A DNA stretch of 64,000 nt. It comes from Liopterus haemorrhoidalis (Eukaryota > Arthropoda > Insecta > Coleoptera > Dytiscidae). Each line of letters begins with the position of its first letter. Positions within the stretch are counted from its first letter, which is position 1. The translations under genes and the position numbers were made by a program. The notes beneath the pieces are model-generated. The model saw nothing but the letters and a program-made list of their open reading frames with translations. It made no database searches and had not been told where the DNA came from. This document shows positions 32,881-43,275 of the stretch, piece after piece. The stretch lies in NCBI GenBank assembly GCA_963971575.1, contig OZ020611.1, positions 58,065,381 to 58,129,380 on the forward strand, written 5' to 3'.

Positions 32881-32940
32881 TGTTTATATAAAAAAAAAGG
32901 ATATTTTCATATTAAAAAAGAATAAGCAGAACATGTTATA

Positions 32941-33149
32941 TACCCTGACTTCAAAAAGAAATTACATAAGAGTTGGCTATGGAAAAATATAATAATGTAT
33001 ACTACAAGCTTTATGTAACAATAAATAACTTATGACAACAAGAGTGATTTAATTAATTCAGACAGTAAATTAATTCTAAAGCTTTCTGTTGACATTACTT
33101 TTATTTTCCATAGCCAACCCTTATGCAATTTCTTTTTGAACTCATGGTA
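32941..33149. mobile_element. Small TA-flanked MITE (209 bp)
   Basis: The ends TACCCTGACTTCAAAAAGAA and TACCATGAGTTCAAAAAGAA are inverted and continue through GGTTGGCTATGGAAAA (about 50 bp each). TA follows both edges. It has no ORF and is of Stowaway-like type. Confidence 0.8.
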
Positions 33150-33425
33150 TAAATGATATATTAATAAAGAAAACTGATGTATATATTATCAATTATGCAT
33201 TTATTCAACTAAAATTATGGTCAGGTGAAAAATAAAATGAAATCAGTATGGAATAACATTTTTTTTTTTTTTTATTAATTTATTATTGGCCATCGGCATA
33301 AGACGCCATATTAGCCAGCTTCAATATACATTTACAGAACATAAATAATAATTATAAATAATTAATAAATATATAATAATATTTATAACAAGGATATATA
33401 TAATACATAACAAATAAATTATAAA

Positions 33426-36400
33426 TTATAAGATTATATTTGAAATTTTCATGAATTTTGAAATATGTTTATAAGTTCTTTTATCGTTTAATATGTCGAA
33501 TAATTTGGTTGGGGGTTTTTTTAAAATTGGTAATAAATTTTGTAAAAATGTTAATCTATGACGTGCGTATGTCGGGCATTGAAAAAATATGTGGTCCAGG
33601 CTACCAGTCGATGTATTATCACAGCTGCAAAAAGGCGATGAAAGTACACCAATTCTATGGAGATGAGCTGGATGACCAGCATGTCCAGATCTCAATCTGC
33701 ATATGGTTGTAATGAGATTGCGTTCTGCTGCAATTTTGTAGAACCAAGGTTTTTTTAATGGTGTCTTTTCAATGGCTGCGTATTGTCTTCCTTTATAAAC
33801 ACATGAAGCGGTCCATTCTTTTACCCACTCTGAATTTATATTACTGTTTATAGTATTATAAACATCCCGACGGGAAATTTTTACATTAAATGTCACTTGA
33901 TTAATTGGTGAAATTGCCGCTTTTTTTGCTAAATAATCAGCCTTATCGTTCCCTAAAGATATTCCCTGATGAGATTTGATCCACAGAAATATAAAAGACA
34001 AACCATTAGTCTGAGCTACATATATAATTTGTGCAATATGTTGTATATCAAAGTCTCTTGAATGAAGGTGGTTATTTGCTATAGTTTGAAGAGCGCTTTG
34101 GCAGTCGCTTATAATTACCCAATTTTTCGAAATTTTACTGCTTATACAGTATTTTAAAGCTTCTTTAATAGCGTATAATTCGGCCGAATAACTTGAAAAT
34201 TGAGATGGTAGTGGGAATATTTTGTTTATTTTCGTAACTGGACAATAGAAGGCGGCTCCAGAAACGTTCACGTTTCTGTCTTTAGATCCGTCGGTATACA
34301 TAGTGATATAATTGGAGAACTGTGTTTCTAAAATTTCACTAAATATAATTTTATTTAAAGCAGGATTGTCTACGTAGTTAGGAAATATGATTTTTTGTTT
34401 TTTAAGTTTATAATTATATGGAAATGAAAGTATAGGACAATTATTTCCTAGCTGGCAGTTGTTTGTCGTTTCCATAAGTTTGCCGTAGACGTGGAAAAAT
34501 ATTTTTGGTGCATGTTTTGCCCCTCTGAGAAGCGATAGGTCCTTTATAAATTGTCTATTAAGTGATTTTAAGCTATATTGATCACTGTGGAGTTTATTTA
34601 AGACAAATTTATAAGTTAATTTAATCCTGCGCAGATGTAGTGGGATCTCACAAGTTTCAGCTAGAAGTATATTAGTAGGAGTAGATTTCATTAGTCCTGT
34701 ACTGATCCTCAAGGCTTTAAATTGAATCTTGTCTATTTTACTTAAGACCGTGCTAGATGCTAAAGCATAGAAGATACTTCCATAATCCAGTTTTGACCTA
34801 ATATAAGCTTTATAGAAGAGAAGTACTACATTGGGGTTGGCACCCCATTTACAATGAGCGATAATACGTAGTAAATTTAATTTCTTTTCTGTGCTTGTAA
34901 GAAGATGGTTAATATGGGAGACCCATGAAAGTTTTTGATCTAAGTAAAGTCCTAAGAATTTTGTATTGGAAACTACTGGAACTAAATGTTTACCTAATTT
35001 TATGTTGTTTGGGAATGTGTTCAGTCTTTTCCTTGTAAAAAAAATAATGCGTGATTTAGACGTCGAAAGTTCAAAACCTTTATCAGATAGCCACATATCT
35101 AGTGCATAGAAAATGAACGACATTTCTCTTATACATGAGGATATATTAGATTTTTTAGTCGAAATACGGAAGTCATCTGCATATTGACCAATGTTAGTGA
35201 GAGATGGAAGAAAGTGGTATAGGTCTGATGTGTAAATGTTGAAAAATAAAGGGCTTAGTATTAAACCTTGGGCAATACCATAGTACACATATCTGAGGGA
35301 ACTTGTTATATTTTTATGTTGAACTTTTATGATCCTATTGCTTATCATAACATCTATTCTTCTTATAAATTCTGGAGGGAGGCCTAAATCTTCCATTTTT
35401 GCTAAGAGAGTTGGAATTACAACATTGTTGAAAGCACCTGATATATCTAAAAAAGCCGTTATTAAAATATTATTTTCAGAATATGTTTCAGAAATATTAG
35501 TGATAAGGTCAAATAGTGCGTCCATAGTACCTCTGCATCTCCTAAAGGCATAAAGATGGGATGGTATTAAATTATTGTGCTCTAAGTACCATTCTAATCG
35601 AATTTTTATAAGTTTTTCTAGTGTTTTACCAACGCAGGAAGCTAATGTTATAGGTCTATATGAATTTATAAGCAATGGGTCTTGTCCTGGTTTAAGTATA
35701 GGAATGACAGTTTGTGTTTGCCATTCTGTTATCCACTCAGCGGAGGCCCAAAAGTTATTGAATGTAAAGAGTAATATTTCTAATGCTTTTTTAGGTAGAT
35801 GCTTTATCATTGAATAAGTGATATTATCCGGTCCAGGAGCTGTATCTGTCGAGTTTTTCTCTAACACTGCTACTAATTCGTCTATAGTAAACGGTTCTAA
35901 CAAGAAATGAGTTTGTGAAGTGTGCCTATAGTACTGCTTGTATGGACAGTGCGTTGCTCCTGGAGAAGCCAAAGAATCCGCATATCTCTCTAACCACTCT
36001 TTTGAAATAATATCTCTATTACTTTTAACAGAAGTGTTATTATTAATGTTCTGAAAACATTTTACTTTTTTCCAAACTTCAGTCAATGGGGAATTGATGT
36101 TTAGAGATGCACAATAAGTTTGCCAACTAGAGCGTTTTTGGTTCTTTATTAGCTTTTTTGCAGACGCCACGCTATTTTTGTATTTTATATAATTTATTAA
36201 AGTAGGGGTTTTCCTATAATTGCTTCGAAATCTTTTAGTTAGGGCAAGTTTCTGCTGGCATTCTTGTGTCCACCATACCTTAGGAAGGTGTTTAGCAATG
36301 TACGGTCTTTTTAGTGGTATGCTTTTATTTGCCGCATTTGTTATTGACTCAATTAACTTATGATATACAAACAAGATGTTCGAGGAGTTGCAAATCAAAT

Positions 36401-36740
36401 TATCTATATTTTGCTCTATTAGAGAGGCATATAGACCCCAGTCAGCATATTTTGTATTCCACCTGGCTCTTGGGACAATTTTTATAGGAGTAGGAATTTT
36501 ATTTTGTAGACTAATATCAATTAAAAAATGATTTGAACCCAATGTGTCTGTAGATGTATGACAAGTGATGCTGGCCGCTATGTTAGAACTGCTAATGGTT
36601 AGGTCTATGGCAGATTTTCTTTGTCCTGGTCTCGTTTCAAGGGTGGGAAGTCCATCATTTAGAATAGACAAATTGTAAGAATCTAGAAATTCGAGAACAT
36701 CCCTACCGGACACGTCAGTCAATTCGCATCCCCAAACTGT
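33426..36740 (-). CDS. LINE A ORF2, second part: endonuclease end, reverse transcriptase, RNase H
   Basis: About 1,104 codons are open from the LINE B junction. The first ~75 residues finish the APE-type endonuclease (WGCELTDVSGRDVLEFL, then LGSNHFLID, where relatives often have SDH). The reverse transcriptase follows: DTAPGPDNITYSMIKHLP, NSYRPITLASCVGKTLEKL, AFLDISGAFNNV, AQGLILSPLFFNIY and the catalytic QYADDF. RNase H comes next: MYTDGSKD, AELYAIKEAL, ISDCQSAL and GNDKADYLAK, giving the four acidic residues. A Cys/His motif CSCDNTSTGSLDHIFFQC lies near the C-terminus. The product copies LINE RNA at a nicked target. The frame enters from 38790 once LINE B is skipped. Confidence 0.9.
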   Translation of the reverse strand, partial: TVWGCELTDVSGRDVLEFLDSYNLSILNDGLPTLETRPGQRKSAIDLTISSSNIAASITCHTSTDTLGSNHFLIDISLQNKIPTPIKIVPRARWNTKYADWGLYASLIEQNIDNLICNSSNILFVYHKLIESITNAANKSIPLKRPYIAKHLPKVWWTQECQQKLALTKRFRSNYRKTPTLINYIKYKNSVASAKKLIKNQKRSSWQTYCASLNINSPLTEVWKKVKCFQNINNNTSVKSNRDIISKEWLERYADSLASPGATHCPYKQYYRHTSQTHFLLEPFTIDELVAVLEKNSTDTAPGPDNITYSMIKHLPKKALEILLFTFNNFWASAEWITEWQTQTVIPILKPGQDPLLINSYRPITLASCVGKTLEKLIKIRLEWYLEHNNLIPSHLYAFRRCRGTMDALFDLITNISETYSENNILITAFLDISGAFNNVVIPTLLAKMEDLGLPPEFIRRIDVMISNRIIKVQHKNITSSLRYVYYGIAQGLILSPLFFNIYTSDLYHFLPSLTNIGQYADDFRISTKKSNISSCIREMSFIFYALDMWLSDKGFELSTSKSRIIFFTRKRLNTFPNNIKLGKHLVPVVSNTKFLGLYLDQKLSWVSHINHLLTSTEKKLNLLRIIAHCKWGANPNVVLLFYKAYIRSKLDYGSIFYALASSTVLSKIDKIQFKALRISTGLMKSTPTNILLAETCEIPLHLRRIKLTYKFVLNKLHSDQYSLKSLNRQFIKDLSLLRGAKHAPKIFFHVYGKLMETTNNCQLGNNCPILSFPYNYKLKKQKIIFPNYVDNPALNKIIFSEILETQFSNYITMYTDGSKDRNVNVSGAAFYCPVTKINKIFPLPSQFSSYSAELYAIKEALKYCISSKISKNWVIISDCQSALQTIANNHLHSRDFDIQHIAQIIYVAQTNGLSFIFLWIKSHQGISLGNDKADYLAKKAAISPINQVTFNVKISRRDVYNTINSNINSEWVKEWTASCVYKGRQYAAIEKTPLKKPWFYKIAAERNLITTICRLRSGHAGHPAHLHRIGVLSSPFCSCDNTSTGSLDHIFFQCPTYARHRLTFLQNLLPILKKPPTKLFDILNDKRTYKHISKFMKISNIIL

Positions 36741-36745
36741 ACTAT

Positions 36746-38789
36746 TTATTATTTATTATTCTTTAGAACACTACAGACACAGAGGTCCATTCATGTGTCC
36801 ATACATATACATTATTAGCCTTATAAACATAGAAATATATTTATAAGCTAGATATCTATACAAATAGAATGTACATATACATATATACTAACATATCCTT
36901 AATCCATACATTATACATTATACAATTATTATTAGACTCAAGACATTACAAGTAGGTACCAATTTAGAAATAGTTCTCAAACGATACCTACTACAACTAC
37001 TACTAAATACAATTAACATACGTGCAAACCTATACCTATATATATATATATACATATATACATATGCATACATATATATATACATATATACATACACATA
37101 CACACATATATATATATATTAATACACATTATAATTATACATTTTATTATATTATAAATTATATTGACGGTACATTATACGAATACATATATTTATACTC
37201 AAAGAATTTATTTCAAAATAATTAGTAATTAAAAAGGTAATTAAAGTAAACAATCAAAGTAAGTGAAATAATCAAAAATTGAAAACGGAAAAAATAAAAT
37301 TAAAAAAATAAAATTAAAATTAAAAATATATATACTATTTTTTTTTTAATACTGTTATAAAAATTTCAGTAATTGCCTTTTGAATTTACTGATAGAAGTA
37401 TTTAAGATATCTATGTCCCTGTTAATTTTAATTAAGTTGTTGTAGAGCGAGACCAGTCTTGGAATCGGACTCATATTATAGTGACAAACTCTATAATCTC
37501 TAGTGGAGAAAAACAGATCCCTACATCGCATTCCGGTAATAGGTACCCTTATACCGATTTCAGCCAAAATACTTGGGCAGTTGATCATGTTGTGCCACAT
37601 TTTGTACAGAAATAATAAACTCTGTATATTCCTTCTCTTCTCTAAAGACGTTAGTCCGTATTTGGTTAAGAGTACATGCGATGGGACCAAAGCTGGATAT
37701 ATCCTGGTGTTTCTAAACTCGAGTATTCTTATGAATTTAGATTGCAGTTTTTCTAATATTTTTATGTATTTATTTTGATATGGTGACCAAACCACCGATG
37801 CATACTCCAACTTGGATCTGACGAAGGTGTTAAATAGAGTTAAATACGTTTTAGCATCTTTGAATTCATAACCCACACGTAAAATAAAACCTAAGTTTCT
37901 GGAACAGTGAGTAACTAAATGATTTATATGGTAAACAAATGACAATTTAGCGTCAAAAAATACACCCAAATCCTTAAAATGTTCTACCCGTTCAATGCTG
38001 CAGTTATGTAAGCTGTAGTTGTAGTTAATAACATTCCTGCTCCTACTGTAACTTATACTTTTACATTTTTGTAAATTTAAGTATAGTCCTCTAAGCTGGC
38101 ACCAAGTTTGCATTGTTCGTAAGTTGACCTCTAATGCTTTGCAGTCATCGACACTATCTATTGCATTATATAATTTAATGTCATCTGCGAATAGTAAGCA
38201 ATGGCATTTGTTCAATATTTTTGGCAGATCATTAACTGATAACAAAAACAGTAGTGGACCCAAATTTGACCCTTGAGGAACTCCTGAAGTTGACTCATAA
38301 TTGGACGATTTACAACCTTCAAATTGCACATATTGCGCCCTCTTCGTAAGATACGAGCAAAACCACTGACAAATATCCTGAGGTATATCATATTGTTTTA
38401 ATGACTTCAATATTGTGACATGGTTTAACTTGTCAAATGCCTTGCTCATATCGAGATATAAAACGTCTGTTTGTTTACCTAAACTGTAATTGTGGGTTAT
38501 GAAGTTAGTAATTTCTACAAGATTAGTGGCAGTAGATTTACCTTTAATAAACCCATGCTGATAAGGTGACAAAGATGAGGCAACTTGATTGTAAACATGC
38601 TTGTACATCACCTGTTCAAATACTTTGGCTGTAGAGGACAACAAGGACACAGGTCTATAATTCTCCACACAGTGTTTATCCCCTGATTTGAAAATAGGGC
38701 ATATCTTTGCCAACTTCCATCTGTCGGGAAAGATTTTAGTTCTAAGTGACATATTGAACAATATCTGTAAGGGTTCCGCGAGTATATCC
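36746..38789 (-). mobile_element. LINE B: 5'-truncated jockey/CR1-type LINE nested in LINE A
   Basis: Inserted in the endonuclease region of LINE A, in the same orientation. ATAGT (minus strand) is present once on each side (38790-38794 and 36741-36745), the minimal target duplication. B consists of an open RT segment, a 3' UTR of about 610 bp with AT/ATAC microsatellites (36790-37130), and an AATAATAAATAAT end. 5' truncation explains the absence of an endonuclease and ORF1. Confidence 0.88.
37355..38789 (-). CDS. LINE B reverse transcriptase (partial ORF2)
   Basis: Some 478 codons are open. Reverse transcriptase blocks run in order: FPDRWKLAKICPIFKSG, NYRPVSLLSSTAKVFEQVM, HGFIKGKSTATNL, LYLDMSKAFDKLNHV, TSGVPQGSNLGPLLFLLSV and LLFADDIKLYN (catalytic FADD). 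The thumb region FVRSKLEYASVVWSPYQ and a C-terminal tail follow. There is no RNase H. This block text fits the jockey/CR1 group; I cannot separate the two by eye. The natural N-terminus is missing, so the GTG near 38791 is not a real start. Confidence 0.85.
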
Positions 38790-39209
38790 ACTATGAGCGT
38801 TGAAATCCCCTGCTATTATAAATTTATCAGATAAAATATTTATTAAATTTGACCAAGTACTATTTCTAATTCTATATTGAGGAGAACAATACAATGATAC
38901 TATATCCACTGTTAATTTATCTAGAAATATTTTGGCGCCACAAATTTGAAATTTATTGTTAGAAATAAATGAAAGGTCTAATAATTGAAATTGTATATCT
39001 TTGGATATGAGTACGGCACTGCCGCCGTATCCATCTTGTCTATCACATCTTACGGAATTGTAATTTTGAAAATTATAACTGAAACCTGGTTTGAACCATG
39101 TTTCAGCTAATATAGCAATTTTTGGTTTGTTGATGTTTAGAAATATCTCCAAAATTGGTTTGTTAGATTTAACAGATTGTCCATTCCATTGAATGATTTT
39201 AGTTCCCAT
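38790..39209 (-). CDS. LINE A ORF2, first part: APE-type endonuclease N-terminus
   Basis: It starts at ATG 39209, 11 bases inside the end of ORF1. The 140 codons up to the LINE B junction read IIQWNGQSVKSNKP, ILAETWF (catalytic Glu), GYGGSAVLI and AGDFNAHS. These are the first motifs of an AP-endonuclease-like domain that nicks the target DNA. After the junction the frame runs 13 more codons into LINE B before a stop. In the uninterrupted element it continues in frame at 36740, giving an ORF2 of about 1,244 codons. Confidence 0.88.
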
Positions 39210-40683
39210 TTTGAGTTGCCTGGTTTGATGAAACAGAATTATTTAAGTTGTCTAGAAAAGAATTTATATCTTGTTTTGAAATGAAATTATTTTTTCGAGA
39301 TTCTTGAATTACGGTATCTATGAAAAGTATTAATTTATCTTTAAGAGATTCTGATATTACAGGTGTATTTAGTTGTTTCCGGTGATATTGAGGGGCATAG
39401 GGATTTGGGCCTATTGGCTTGACAGGTAGAGAAGTACTGGGAGTATATGGTGGCTTTTCATTTAAGTTCTGAGGGCCAATTCTATTATTATTTTTGTATG
39501 GAATGATTTTTGTAAAATTTATATGTTTTTTTAATTGAGCATTAGTACTTGTATTATGCTGTGGTCTAAGTTCTAGGAGAGGAAATTCCTTATTAGAGTC
39601 TATGTTTGGACGAATTTGATTTGCTATAACAGCGTATGAGTTATTATGAATTTTACTGGCGTCTTTATATGAAAGGTCATTTAAGGTCATAATTTTTTTA
39701 ATGTTTCTTTGTTTGGAATATTCTGGGCATTTGCGATAAGTAGATGAATGTTCCCCTTTACAGTAAAAACATTTTGGTGTACTGACGTCGCAATCTTTAG
39801 TTAAGTGTGCTGCTTGACATCTGCTACAACGTAATTTGCTTTTACACTGTCTACTCATGTGACCAAAGAGCAAACAGTTAAAACATTGTACTACAGGGGG
39901 AATATATATATTAACTTCACACCTATTACCAAATAAGTAAACATAGTTAGGTAAGGTTTGTCCCTCGAATTTTAAAACACATGTTTCAAGATTATAAATT
40001 TGAGCGTTTCCATTAATGTTCATTCTTTTTGTTAAGCGTCGAGCGTCTATAACTTTAATTTCGGAATCAACCTCAGCGACAATTTCTTCATTAGAAATTG
40101 ATAAGTCGATATATTTAACAACACCGTATTTGTATAAATTAAAATCAGGGATATAAGTGTGTAAATCATTATTATTTAGTAAATTATATGTTAGTAATTT
40201 ATTAGCTACTAAGGCATTGTCTAATTCAATTTTTATTTTAGACTTTCCGATCGAGGAGATGTTTATAATACTATTTTTATGTTGAAATTCACTTTTGTAT
40301 AAAATTTTACCAATAAACATGGGGTGTAGTTTTTTATTTAATTTATCTTCAACAAAAATGTAGTACGGGCCTGAATCAGTTATTTTATATCTATTTATAT
40401 TTCTTATAGGATTAGCAACATCTCGAGAAATTTCGGATATATCTTCCCTTACTTGAATATGTGGCTGTTTACTTTTATGATTTTCTGTGTCATCTGACTT
40501 GTCATTCATAGGTCTTTTGTTATTGCTACCTGCACTTCCATTGCGTGTATGTGAAGTTGAAGACAAAGTATCCATGTCCATTTGGTCCGGTGAGGCTCCA
40601 TTGACGATATTAAGAGCTCCACGGATGAGAGCAGCTGTTTCTGTTATTTGCCCAGTATCAGGAGGATCGGGTTCCCCGTCCAT
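39199..40683 (-). CDS. LINE A ORF1 (Gag-like nucleic-acid-binding protein)
   Basis: 494 codons. Residues 1-100 are polar and probably disordered. The middle (about 110-240) is the conserved region seen before the knuckles in I/jockey ORF1 proteins. Three Cys/His knuckles follow: CFNCLLFGHMSRQC (CX2CX4HX4C), CSRCQAAHLTKDC (CX2CX3HX4C) and CFYCKGEHSSTYRKC (CX2CX3HX6C). It should coat the LINE RNA. The Met at 40683 lies in a sensible context after a 174-base leader. The stop overlaps the ORF2 start in ATGGGAACTAA, a layout that suggests termination-reinitiation (inference). Confidence 0.88.
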   Translation of the reverse strand: MDGEPDPPDTGQITETAALIRGALNIVNGASPDQMDMDTLSSTSHTRNGSAGSNNKRPMNDKSDDTENHKSKQPHIQVREDISEISRDVANPIRNINRYKITDSGPYYIFVEDKLNKKLHPMFIGKILYKSEFQHKNSIINISSIGKSKIKIELDNALVANKLLTYNLLNNNDLHTYIPDFNLYKYGVVKYIDLSISNEEIVAEVDSEIKVIDARRLTKRMNINGNAQIYNLETCVLKFEGQTLPNYVYLFGNRCEVNIYIPPVVQCFNCLLFGHMSRQCKSKLRCSRCQAAHLTKDCDVSTPKCFYCKGEHSSTYRKCPEYSKQRNIKKIMTLNDLSYKDASKIHNNSYAVIANQIRPNIDSNKEFPLLELRPQHNTSTNAQLKKHINFTKIIPYKNNNRIGPQNLNEKPPYTPSTSLPVKPIGPNPYAPQYHRKQLNTPVISESLKDKLILFIDTVIQESRKNNFISKQDINSFLDNLNNSVSSNQATQNGN

Positions 40684-40857
40684 GATTTTGTTAACTGTTC
40701 CACAGTGATTAATTTATTTTTTAATCACTAATTAAATTCACTCGTCTCTCTTATAGATTAAATAAGAATTAATGTATATTTAAAAAATTCAACTGTTTTT
40801 TGACAAGTCTGTCAGCTGTCACGATGTTGTCTCTATGGAAGTACAAATCGGACTATG
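40684..40857 (-). promoter_or_regulatory. LINE A 5' UTR, presumed internal promoter
   Basis: It begins CATAGTCCGATTTG directly at the target duplication. There is no TATA box, and TCAGCTGTCACGATG lies within the first 70 bases. LINEs of this type carry promoters downstream of +1. The promoter role is inferred from position only. Confidence 0.5.
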
Positions 40858-41685
40858 TGGAATAACATTAAAATTAATGAAAGTAAATACTTCTTATAAT
40901 TGTGAAACCATCCATTTATCCATGATTTACTGGCATAATGTTTTTTTTATGTTCATTTAGCCTTTTTTCCCAGCAATTTTTAACCTAAACATAACAAAAC
41001 GTTTCCTTATTTTTAATTTTAATTTGTAACAATTTAAAATATGTGCACAGTTTACATTATCTACATTACTCATCACAAACACAACAATATTCACTATTAA
41101 ACGTCTAAATATACGTATAATATTTGAAAATATCACTTAAATCTGTTGAAACACAAGCTAAACACATGTAAACCATATATAATCTGTAACAAAGTTGGTA
41201 GAAACATGGCGGACTTCAGCTCGACCAATAGAAAATGAGACCATCGTATGGCCACACTGTCTTTATACAGTCACTGTAATTTAATTTTGTTAAATTTTTT
41301 GGACAATAGTTTTTAAATAAATTTTGTTTCACTTAAATGTTTGGAGTTTTTCGTATGATGTGGCCTAGAATTAATCATCTAATAACCTGAAAAATGTTTA
41401 ATTATAAATTTACAAAATATCACTGCAGCTTTGACAAATGGACCCGACCATGGGGTTCGTTTTCACACACCCTGGGATTATTTGTCACGTGTATTTTTAA
41501 TGGGGAAACATGTTACGAGGGTTACCTTTTATGTTTTTGCAAACGACCACTAGATGGCAATATTGAAATATGTTATTATTATATTCGTAAAGTTTGACAT
41601 TTGTTATTGTGAAATCAGTGGAAGCTTATAAATTGACCGAGTAGTTTGTTGACAGTGAGCCTTAAAAAAATAAGTTTGTGAAAAA

Positions 41686-43244
41686 ATGGATATTACCGGT
41701 GAAGGTTTTCGTTGGATGATTTTTTACGATTTTAGTAAAGGCCTAAATCAACAACAATGCATAGATTCGCTTCGTTCAACTTTTGCTAATGAAACATCAT
41801 CAGAAAAGACTGTGTACAATTGGTTTGCAGAATTTCGTCGTGGTCGTCCGGCCGTCAGTGATAAATCTCGTGAAGGTGAGATAGAGGCATCCTTTGGTAT
41901 ATCGCAGACTGCAATACATTCGATTTTGCATGTTGTGAAAAAGATGTTACCGATGGATTCCGCATAATTTCACCGAAGCTCAAAAAAAGGCTCGCGTTGA
42001 TTGGTGTAAGGAAATGCTAAGAAATTTCAACCTAGGCACTTCAAAATTCGTATACAACAATTACAGGTGACGAAAGTAGGATGTACTCACATGAACGAGA
42101 AATTAAGCAATAATCCACTGTTTGGGTCTCCCAAGATGAAGCGAAACCCACAAAAGTTGTTCGTTCACGAAGCACTTCCAATAAAATGATGTCTTGTTTC
42201 TTCGGTTGTACTGGACATGTCGCAACCATTCCTTTAAAGCAGTGTTTCCCAAAGTGGGTTCTGTGGAACCCTGGGGTTCCACGAAATAATTTTGGGGTTC
42301 CGCGAGATAAATTGTGATATTATATTAAAATAAGATTAGCTGCAATATTTTCTTAGAAACGCATTAAACTATTAATGTAAGGCGTTACGCGTACTTTTCT
42401 AATAAATCTATCAAATACAGTCAAATTGGTAATGAAAAGCCCATTGAATGTATAGCACTGGATTATGAAAAATTAATTGATATTGTTTTTGTTACCCAAT
42501 TAAAATCTAAATTTGAAGAAATGTCACTTGTAACATTCTAAAAAAAGGTCGTCACTTATAAATTTCAAGTGAAGACCTAAAAAAAAGGTCCTCACTTCAC
42601 TTCTAAAATTACATTTCACTAACTTACTTTTATGTTCATTTAACGTCCTTTCGAATCTTACGCCAGTGCCCCCCTCGCGGTGGCGCCCGTATGCATTGCA
42701 TACTCGACAGCGCCGGCTCTGGCTTTAGGTATGGCAAGGGTTCCATGATCCGTAAAAAATTGTCTAAGGGTTCCACAAGATAAAAAGTTTAAGAAACCCT
42801 GCTTTAGAGGATCGGAGAACAGTCAAGCTGAATAGTATACAACAATTTGTTTGCCAGAAGTCATCGACAAAATCAGGAAAAACAACCAAAAACGTCGCAT
42901 CATTCTTCATCATAACAATGCAAGCTTCCATACAGCACGTCAAACAATTGATTATTTGAAGGAGAAAAACATCGAATTAATGTCTCATTGCCCGTATTCA
43001 CCTGATTTATCCCCTAACGACTTTTTTTATTCCCCAATGCCAAACAAAAAATGCGTGGACAGCGATTTTCATCACCTCAAGATGCTGTTGAAGCCTTCGA
43101 AAACCATGTTTTTGAGATTCCAACTTCAGAGTGGAAAAAATGTTTCGAGAATTGGTTTGAAAGCATGCAAATGTGTATAAATCTTAAAGGCGAATATTAT
43201 GAAAAACAATATAACAATTTGTTCAAAAAAAAAAATCTTTCTTA
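41686..43244 (+). pseudogene. mariner transposase, interrupted
   Basis: The N-terminus reads MDITGEGFRWMIFYDFSKGL, then KTVYNWFAEFRRGRPAVSD (helix-turn-helix). A deletion after SREGE removes part of the linker. The first catalytic region survives in a shifted frame near 42060 (TGDESRMYS). After the hAT insert the reading resumes near 42850: RIILHHNNASFHTAR (second Asp position changed to Asn), then SPDLSPNDFF with the third Asp kept. It ends near KNLS at 43244. Confidence 0.8.
42240..42801. mobile_element. hAT MITE inserted in the mariner
   Basis: Flanks CTTTAAAG (42232-42239) and CTTTAGAG (42802-42809) are an 8-bp duplication with one change. The ends are CAGTGTTTCCCAAAGTGG and CAGGGTTTCTTAAACTTT. 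GGGTTCC motifs repeat inside both ends. The inside (42545-42725) carries AAGTGAAGACCTAAAAA and GGCGCC pieces like those of the 1553 and 49661 MITEs, suggesting a further nested scrap. Confidence 0.88.
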
Positions 43245-43275
43245 GTTTTTGTAAATACTTAAAAGGTAGCCCTCA

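Larger units (their letters stand above)
33261..40857 (-). mobile_element. LINE A: complete I-type non-LTR retrotransposon
   Basis: A 12-bp target duplication TGGAATAACATT (33249-33260, 40858-40869) marks both ends. On the minus strand it has a 174-bp 5' UTR, ORF1, an overlapping ORF2 with endonuclease, reverse transcriptase and RNase H, a 165-bp 3' UTR and a poly(A) end. Without the inserted LINE B it is about 5.55 kb, the usual size of I-clade elements. A perfect target duplication and open frames indicate a recent insertion. The RNase H domain after the RT points to the I group (or relatives). Confidence 0.9.
31694..41278. mobile_element. TIR element carrying tandem repeats, a MITE and LINE A
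   Basis: The left end TACAGTGACTGTATAAAG.. (31694) continues through ACAGTGTGGCCATA, and the same 32 bases are inverted at 41247-41278. Flanks ATTTAATT (31686-31693) and ATTTAATT (41279-41286) are identical, suggesting an 8-bp duplication. The alternative reading TA|CAGTGACTG would fit Tc1/mariner. Both arms also share CCGCCATGTTT inside. Without LINE A the element is about 2 kb and has no transposase. Confidence 0.75.
41516..43275 (+). mobile_element. mariner element split by a hAT MITE
   Basis: TA flanks the element at 41514-41515 and 43276-43277. The ends read CGAGGGTTACCTTTTATG and TGAGGGCTACCTTTTAAG. Without the hAT insert (42240-42801) it is about 1.19 kb. The copy at 60379-61589 belongs to the same family in the opposite orientation. 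Confidence 0.9.

Noticed and set aside
36918..37225. Tyr/Ile/Met-rich ORFs on both strands
   Set aside because: They are translations of the ATAC microsatellite in the LINE B 3' UTR.
31686..41286. Firm hAT assignment of the outer TIR element from its 8-bp flanks
   Set aside because: TA|CAGTGACTG would also fit Tc1/mariner, and matching AT-rich flanks can arise by chance. The class was left open.
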